Shown here piece by piece: positions 6,002 to 9,719 of a stretch of DNA of 9,719 bases. Source of the stretch: an uncultured Helicobacteraceae bacterium. Its GTDB lineage: Bacteria > Campylobacterota > Campylobacteria > Campylobacterales > Helicobacteraceae. The notes beneath the pieces were generated by a model, which was not told the DNA's origin, ran no database searches, and saw only the letters and a list, made by a program, of their open reading frames with translations. Location: assembly GCA_934728205.1 (NCBI GenBank), contig CAKVEH010000039.1:1-9719 (forward strand), in the 5' to 3' direction. The translations under genes and the position numbers were made by a program. Each line of letters begins with the position of its first letter. The first letter of the stretch is position 1.

Positions 6002-6298
6002 TTAGAATCTGCCACCTATATTAAGTCCGCAATTTTTGCCACCAAATAAACGGCACGCACCATAAATACCAGCAGCAATACCAATCGCAGCCCAAAACTC
6101 ACCTTGAGTCTCTTTCAACTCTTCTTCGCTAAGCACAGCGACATTTAAATCTTTCGCATTCGCATTCGCTCCAAAGAGAAACTCTAGCTCTTGCTTTTGC
6201 AAGCTTGTTGCAGATTTTTGTGAGATTGTCTCACCTGCATTAAGCGAGCAGATTCCTAGCACCGCCACTAAAACCATTGAAAACATCGACTTGTTCAT
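6002..6298 (-). CDS. Small secreted peptide with bacteriocin-leader-like motif
   Basis: The product has 98 residues. A Sec signal peptide is evident (MNKSMFSMVLVAVLGICSLNA, cleavage after residue 21). A polar segment follows with SLQKQELEFLFGANANAKD (32-50), then LSEEELKETQGE (56-67), which resembles the LSxxEL...GG leader of class II bacteriocins and Nif11/NHLP-type precursors, except that QGE replaces the double glycine. The tail (68-98) is hydrophobic and glycine-rich: FWAAIGIAAGIYGAC with a GxxxG motif at 73-77, then C82 and C90 as a CX7C pair, and the end GLNIGGRF. This resembles the core of pore-forming bacteriocins. AAGGAG (complement of 6305-6310) lies 6 nt before the ATG. No leader peptidase or ABC exporter gene is in the window; the only partner is the barrel protein gene 14 nt downstream. 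Both the bacteriocin-like role and processing are inference. A structural or surface peptide is the alternative. Confidence 0.75.
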   Translation of the reverse strand: MNKSMFSMVLVAVLGICSLNAGETISQKSATSLQKQELEFLFGANANAKDLNVAVLSEEELKETQGEFWAAIGIAAGIYGACRLFGGKNCGLNIGGRF

Positions 6299-6304
6299 AT
6301 TGAA

Positions 6305-6352
6305 CTCCTTAACAAAAAATTTACCTTAAACCCCAAAATGAAACTTTTAAGG
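6305..6352 (-). promoter_or_regulatory. Putative structured 5' leader of the small-peptide mRNA
   Basis: In the minus-strand transcript the segment CCTTAAA/TTTAAGG (arms 6346-6352 and 6324-6330) forms a 7-bp inverted repeat right at the predicted 5' end, with a 15-nt loop. The same 5' CCTTAA can also pair with TTAAGG of the ribosome-binding site (complement of 6307-6312). The two pairings exclude each other, so the leader could protect the mRNA 5' end or mask translation. Pairing is seen in the sequence; any regulatory effect is inference. Confidence 0.35.
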
Positions 6353-6361
6353 CACACGAAT

Positions 6362-6390
6362 ATTGTATGGTAAAAATTATAAGATGTCAA
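6362..6390 (-). promoter_or_regulatory. Near-consensus promoter for the small-peptide/outer-membrane protein unit
   Basis: Read on the minus strand, TTGACA (complement of 6385-6390) and TACAAT (complement of 6362-6367) are separated by 17 bases, the optimal -35/-10 spacing. Transcription would start near 6355, leaving a leader of about 57 nt. A perfect -35 box is unusual in this lineage, where promoters generally have only a -10. Two further perfect TATAAT boxes on the same strand (complements of 6376-6381 and 6392-6397) could provide alternative starts. Confidence 0.6.
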
Positions 6391-6461
6391 TATTATAGAT
6401 AAAAAATAAATGGGTGTTTGATAATATCTACTTTTAATGTATGCAGTTTTGTCTCGCTTTT

Positions 6462-6470
6462 TGTTATAAT
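6462..6470 (+). promoter_or_regulatory. Extended -10 promoter for the 335-aa gene and xseA
   Basis: TGTTATAAT (6462-6470) is a perfect extended -10 element (TGn plus TATAAT). Transcription would begin near 6477, about 43 nt before the start codon at 6520. No convincing -35 hexamer is found 17 bp upstream (TGCAGT), which an extended -10 does not need. TAAGGA at 6505-6510 is the likely ribosome-binding site. Confidence 0.55.
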
Positions 6471-6519
6471 TCTGCCTTTAAAGATTTGTAGTAATTTTGT
6501 GTTTTAAGGATAGCCTACA

Positions 6520-7527
6520 ATGCCAATGCAAAAAATCATCACGCGTAAATCTCAAGAGGAGTTTTTACTCCACCACGACTTTGAGAAGGCGCAACTTCAA
6601 ATTATGAACTCTCAAGAGATAAAAGAGCAATATGAGAGTGTAACGCGAAAATCTATCTATGCCTTTATGCAGGCGACAATGGATGATAATGGCGTAAAGG
6701 GCATTGATACTTCGGGGATTATCGATGTCGAGCAAGTCAATGCGTATAAAGAACGATTGCGCGAAGTGATTGAAGATTCTGTGGAGACCATTAAGGTGCT
6801 TTTAGAGGGATATGAGGTTTTTAGTTATGCGGAGGTGAATGATTTGTTTGAATCTGCCTCAAGGCATCTCCCAGCACATAGAATGCAAAAAATCTTTCGC
6901 ACGGCGTATCGCCAATATCAAGAAATCCTCTTAGCAAGAATCCAAGAATCTCTCAAAGAACTTCCCGATGAAGAAAATAAAATGCTTGTAGAGCATTATG
7001 AAGAAAATAGAGAAAACATTATCCTTTTGCAAGATACCCTTAAAAAGCTCGATGACACACTCACTAGAGAGCAGCTTCTAGCCACTTCAATGACAAAACT
7101 CCTTATCGTGCAACTCTTTTTGCCAAATATTTTAACCGAAACTTATGATAAATATTTTAACAACACACCACAAAAGCTCGAACTCGTAGGCAAGATTATG
7201 TCTCTTACAGGGCTTTACACCAAAGACCAACTAAAAGTGCTTCCTATCGAACAACTCCAAGAAATACACGAGGAAATACTTGAACATAATCGCCAAGAAG
7301 AAGAGGATAAAAAAGTGTTCTTAAAATACTCACAAGCTATTTCTGAGGCTATGTTTAACAATGATGATGATACATTTAGTGAAGTATGCTCAATCGCAGT
7401 TACGCATTTAACCACTACCCAACTTCAAATGCTCGTAGAATATATGTCAAATCAAAACCCACTTTTCACCGCGAAGTTTGAAACCATAATGCACGAATAT
7501 AAGAAAAAAATGAATTTTAAGCGATAG
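6520..7527 (+). CDS. Hypothetical acidic alpha-helical protein
   Basis: I do not recognise this 335-residue protein. It has no signal peptide, no clear membrane segment and a single cysteine (C290), so it is probably cytoplasmic. It is rich in Glu, Gln, Lys and Leu, with long predicted helices and coiled-coil character, for example residues 126-181 (FRTAYRQYQEILLARIQESL and onward) and 236-268 (IEQLQEIHEEILEHNRQEEE). The most hydrophobic stretch, KLLIVQLFLPNIL (193-205), is too short and mixed for a confident membrane helix. The start has TAAGGA 9 nt upstream; a second ATG two codons later (6526) is equally possible. It lies 16 nt before xseA, which has no good ribosome-binding site of its own, so the two are probably one operon. 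In H. pylori I do not recall such a gene next to xseA. A structural, regulatory or DNA-associated role is possible but unsupported. Confidence 0.85.
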   Translation: MPMQKIITRKSQEEFLLHHDFEKAQLQIMNSQEIKEQYESVTRKSIYAFMQATMDDNGVKGIDTSGIIDVEQVNAYKERLREVIEDSVETIKVLLEGYEVFSYAEVNDLFESASRHLPAHRMQKIFRTAYRQYQEILLARIQESLKELPDEENKMLVEHYEENRENIILLQDTLKKLDDTLTREQLLATSMTKLLIVQLFLPNILTETYDKYFNNTPQKLELVGKIMSLTGLYTKDQLKVLPIEQLQEIHEEILEHNRQEEEDKKVFLKYSQAISEAMFNNDDDTFSEVCSIAVTHLTTTQLQMLVEYMSNQNPLFTAKFETIMHEYKKKMNFKR

Positions 7528-7543
7528 TAACCCTTAATACAAT

Positions 7544-8782
7544 ATGCAAGTTCTCACGCCAAGCACACTCAATAGCCAAATAAAAGCTCTTTTGGAGAGC
7601 ACATTTTTACAAGTAAGTGTAAGAGGCGAAGTAAGCAATCTCACTATTCATAGTAGCGGTTTTATTTTTTTTAGCCTTAAGGATAGCAATTCTCAAGTGC
7701 GCTGTGTTATTTTTAAAGGGAATGCAAGCAAGCTAAGATTCCAAATGCAAGAGGGGCTAAACCTCATTGTGCGTGGAAGCGTGAGTGCATACATACCGCG
7801 TGGCGAATACCAGATAAACTGCCTAGAAGTCCTGCCAGATGGTATAGGAGAGCTTTCGCTCGCCTATCAGCAGTTAAAAACCTCACTTCAAGCAAGGGGA
7901 TATTTTGATAACAAAAAGCCAATCCCAGCATTCCCAAAGCGTGTGGCAGTGCTCACTTCTATCACAGGCGCGGTGATAGAGGATATTAAAAAAGTCGCAC
8001 AAAAGCGGTGGAATCTTGCGAAGTTTTTTGTGCTTAATACCCTCGTGCAAGGCGAGAAAGCAAAGGAATCTATCGCTACAAATATTGCATATATTGATAG
8101 CTTTTTTGGCACGCCTAAAGGCTTTGATGTCATTATCATTGGCAGAGGTGGAGGCAGTATGGAGGATTTATGGGCGTTTAATGAAGAAATTGTCGCAGAC
8201 GCCATTTATAATGCTAGGACACCAATCATTAGCGCAGTGGGGCACGAAAGCGATACGGTGATTAGTGATTATGTCGCTGATATGCGCGCACCCACACCAA
8301 GTGCTGCGATTGAAATGCTGTTGCCCGATAGATTTGAGTGGCTACAACGAATCGATGATATAAGTGAGAATCTTGCACAAAGTTTTACACAAGTTTTTCT
8401 TACTAAAGTTGAGCAGTTAGGATATTTAAAAGAAATGGTAGAGCATTTAAGTTTTGAGGGGGCAATCAATGCAAAGCATTCGCAACTTACAATGCTTAAG
8501 GAGGGTATAAACTTCGCTATTCAAAGAGCGTTAAAAGATTGTGAGTTTGCGCTTAGCCCGCTTCCAAATGCTCTAACACAGGGGATAACACATAGATTTG
8601 AGTGCGCCACAAATGGTATAAAGCAATTATGTAACGCCATAAATGCGCGAGACCCACAGCGTTTAGGTGCGTTTGTGCAGATTGAAAAAGATGGGGAAAT
8701 AAGGACATTGCAATCCTTAGTAAGCGGTGATGAGGTGCAACTCATAGGAATCTCACAATCAAAGGACGCGAAGATTCTCTAA
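7544..8782 (+). CDS. xseA: Exodeoxyribonuclease VII large subunit
   Basis: Exonuclease VII degrades single-stranded DNA from either end to short oligonucleotides, in repair and clearing of damaged DNA. XseA is its catalytic subunit. Residues 1-100 form the OB-fold DNA-binding domain (STFLQVSVRGEVSNLTIHSS at 19-38, RGEYQINCLEVLPDGIG at 86-102). The catalytic domain shows RVAVLTSITGAVIEDI (133-148), DVIIIGRGGGSMEDLWAFNE (195-214) and VGHESDTVISDYVADMRAPT (232-251), with conserved R201, H234 and D237. A helical region follows from about 260. The end, LVSGDEVQLIGISQS, matches the family C-terminus. Length (412) is slightly below E. coli XseA (456). No Shine-Dalgarno sequence is visible before the ATG: the 16 bases after the upstream stop are TAACCCTTAATACAAT, and an in-frame stop at 7535-7537 excludes an earlier start. 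Translation probably depends on the upstream gene. The small subunit gene xseB is not in the window. Confidence 0.96.
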   Translation: MQVLTPSTLNSQIKALLESTFLQVSVRGEVSNLTIHSSGFIFFSLKDSNSQVRCVIFKGNASKLRFQMQEGLNLIVRGSVSAYIPRGEYQINCLEVLPDGIGELSLAYQQLKTSLQARGYFDNKKPIPAFPKRVAVLTSITGAVIEDIKKVAQKRWNLAKFFVLNTLVQGEKAKESIATNIAYIDSFFGTPKGFDVIIIGRGGGSMEDLWAFNEEIVADAIYNARTPIISAVGHESDTVISDYVADMRAPTPSAAIEMLLPDRFEWLQRIDDISENLAQSFTQVFLTKVEQLGYLKEMVEHLSFEGAINAKHSQLTMLKEGINFAIQRALKDCEFALSPLPNALTQGITHRFECATNGIKQLCNAINARDPQRLGAFVQIEKDGEIRTLQSLVSGDEVQLIGISQSKDAKIL

Positions 8783-8793
8783 AGAAAGTTTTA

Positions 8794-8802
8794 TGCTACA
8801 AT
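8794..8802 (+). promoter_or_regulatory. Extended -10 promoter of the catalase-related gene
   Basis: TGCTACAAT (8794-8802) is an extended -10 element (TGn plus TACAAT) in the 53-nt gap after xseA. Transcription would start near 8809, about 27 nt before the start codon. AAGGA at 8824-8828 is the ribosome-binding site. No -35 box is apparent. This suggests the gene can be expressed separately from xseA. Confidence 0.5.
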
Positions 8803-8835
8803 GTTTGGGTTAGAAATTATTGTAAGGAAGTAAGA

Positions 8836-9719
8836 ATGCAAAAAAGAATTTCACAAACTTTTGTTTGGAATGGGCTAAAAGTGCTTATTGTGGTGTTTTT
8901 GGGATTTGTTGGTGTGCTAAGAGCAGATGTGCAAGATGATGCACAAGAGATTGTAGAGTATTTTTACACACTTAATGCAGAGGAGGCAAATCCACATAAA
9001 AAAATCAATCACGCTAAGGGTTTTTGCGCTATTGGAGAGTTTATCCCTAATAAAGAAGTGGCAAAGGACTTTGCTATCCCGCTTTTGCATAATAAAAGCA
9101 AGGTGAAAGTGCGATTTTCTCTAGCAGGTGGGAATCTAAAACAAAGCGATAAATCAAAAAATCGCTCCTTAGCACTAAAAATACAGGGCAAAAATGATAG
9201 TTGGGAAATGGCAATGACAAATGCGAGGATAAATTTTGCTACCAATGCAAGTGAGTTTAAGCAGTTTATGCGATTACAAGTGCAACAAAAAGAGGGTAAA
9301 ATCACGCAAGATAAGGCAGATAAACAACGAGCAAAAGTGCGCTCGTTTGCAAACTTTGCCAAAGAAGTCCAATCTCTGCCAATTACACCTAGCTTCGCAA
9401 ATAGCGCGTATCATAGCGTGCATACATTTGGGTTTTTACAATCAAATGGAGATTTGCTTTTGGCGCGCTTTAGCTTTATCCCAAAGGCTGGCATAAAGGG
9501 TTTAAGCAAAGAGGAATTAAATGGGCTAAATGATGAATTTTTAGAATCTGCATTCAAAAAAGCGTTATTAAAAGCTCCTGTGGAGTTTGATTTAACACTT
9601 GTTGTGCCAAATAAAAACGATAAGATTAAAGACACTGCTCAAGTTTGGGAAGGAGCAAGAGAGAACATCGTTCTTGGCACGCTAAAAGTTAGTAAGTTTG
9701 ATGGGTATGGTTGTAATGG
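8836..9719 (+). CDS. Catalase-related heme protein, periplasmic (partial, 3' end outside the window)
   Basis: The frame is open from ATG 8836 to the window end (294 full codons). The N-terminus has a signal-type hydrophobic segment, KVLIVVFLGFVGVLRA (15-30), cleaved probably before D31, so the protein is exported. The rest matches the small catalase-related (SrpA-type) peroxidases, of which H. pylori HP0485 is the member I recall. INHAKGFCAIGEFIP (57-71) corresponds to the catalase HAKG block with distal heme histidine H59. KVRFSLAGGN (91-100), NARINFATNASEFKQFM (129-145), YHSVHTFGFLQSNGDLLLAR (192-211) and DTAQVWEGARENIVLGTL (266-283) align with later heme-catalase blocks. The proximal heme tyrosine would lie beyond the window. 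Family members are about 310-330 residues, so only a short C-terminal part is missing. The role is probably removal of peroxides or a related heme-dependent oxidation in the periplasm; activity is not established. AAGGA lies 7 nt before the start. Confidence 0.85.
   Translation, partial: MQKRISQTFVWNGLKVLIVVFLGFVGVLRADVQDDAQEIVEYFYTLNAEEANPHKKINHAKGFCAIGEFIPNKEVAKDFAIPLLHNKSKVKVRFSLAGGNLKQSDKSKNRSLALKIQGKNDSWEMAMTNARINFATNASEFKQFMRLQVQQKEGKITQDKADKQRAKVRSFANFAKEVQSLPITPSFANSAYHSVHTFGFLQSNGDLLLARFSFIPKAGIKGLSKEELNGLNDEFLESAFKKALLKAPVEFDLTLVVPNKNDKIKDTAQVWEGARENIVLGTLKVSKFDGYGCN

Larger units (their letters stand above)
6299..6519. other. Divergent intergenic region
   Basis: These 221 bp separate the minus-strand peptide/outer-membrane protein unit from the plus-strand 335-residue gene and xseA. 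The stretch is strongly AT-rich. It holds the minus-strand promoter with its leader (about 6305-6397) and a plus-strand extended -10 (6462-6470). I see no further open reading frame, tRNA or long repeat in it. Confidence 0.7.

Noticed and set aside
7888..8205. Minus-strand open frame of 105 codons inside xseA
   Set aside because: It runs antisense to conserved catalytic motifs of xseA and its composition mirrors that gene. No independent start signal is seen.
9009..9362. Minus-strand open frame of 117 codons inside the catalase-related gene
   Set aside because: The plus strand encodes recognisable catalase-family blocks across the same stretch. The antisense product is Cys/Phe/Leu-rich without motifs, as expected for a shadow.

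Overview
The window looks like chromosomal DNA from a Helicobacter-type member of the Campylobacterota, probably an enterohepatic species rather than H. pylori. That is inference from three things: Hcp-like Sel1-repeat proteins with CX7C cysteine pairs, the gene order lysC-hobA-holB-folP (the order I recall as HP1229-HP1232 in H. pylori), and HobA itself, a DnaA partner restricted to this lineage. Base composition is moderately AT-rich throughout. I see no tRNA, rRNA, insertion sequence, CRISPR array or phage gene.

Layout, left to right. (1) 85-1444 (+): two adjacent secreted Sel1/Hcp-like proteins, the first with an export signal and the second a lipoprotein, each with five CX7C pairs. (2) 1506-5186 (+): a compact cluster of aspartokinase (lysC), the replication-initiation regulator HobA, the clamp-loader subunit delta-prime (holB) and dihydropteroate synthase (folP), with gaps of 8 and 17 nt and one 4-nt overlap. 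lysC carries a strong internal ribosome-binding site and ATG, suggesting a separate beta subunit. (3) 5178-5208: a perfect 14-bp inverted repeat overlapping the folP stop codon, between convergent genes. (4) 5226-6298 (-): a two-gene unit made of a 98-aa secreted peptide with a bacteriocin-leader-like motif and a 253-aa predicted outer-membrane beta-barrel, read from a near-consensus promoter. (5) 6299-6519: a divergent promoter region. (6) 6520-8782 (+): an unrecognised 335-aa acidic helical protein followed closely by exonuclease VII large subunit (xseA). (7) 8836 to the end (+): a periplasmic catalase-related heme protein, cut by the window edge.

The housekeeping genes are ordinary. The most unusual parts are the small secreted peptide with its partner barrel protein and structured leader, the internal start in lysC, and a 7-mer, AGAATCT/AGATTCT, that I count 20 times by eye on the two strands together (about 2 expected from composition). 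Two of those copies form the inverted repeat after folP.
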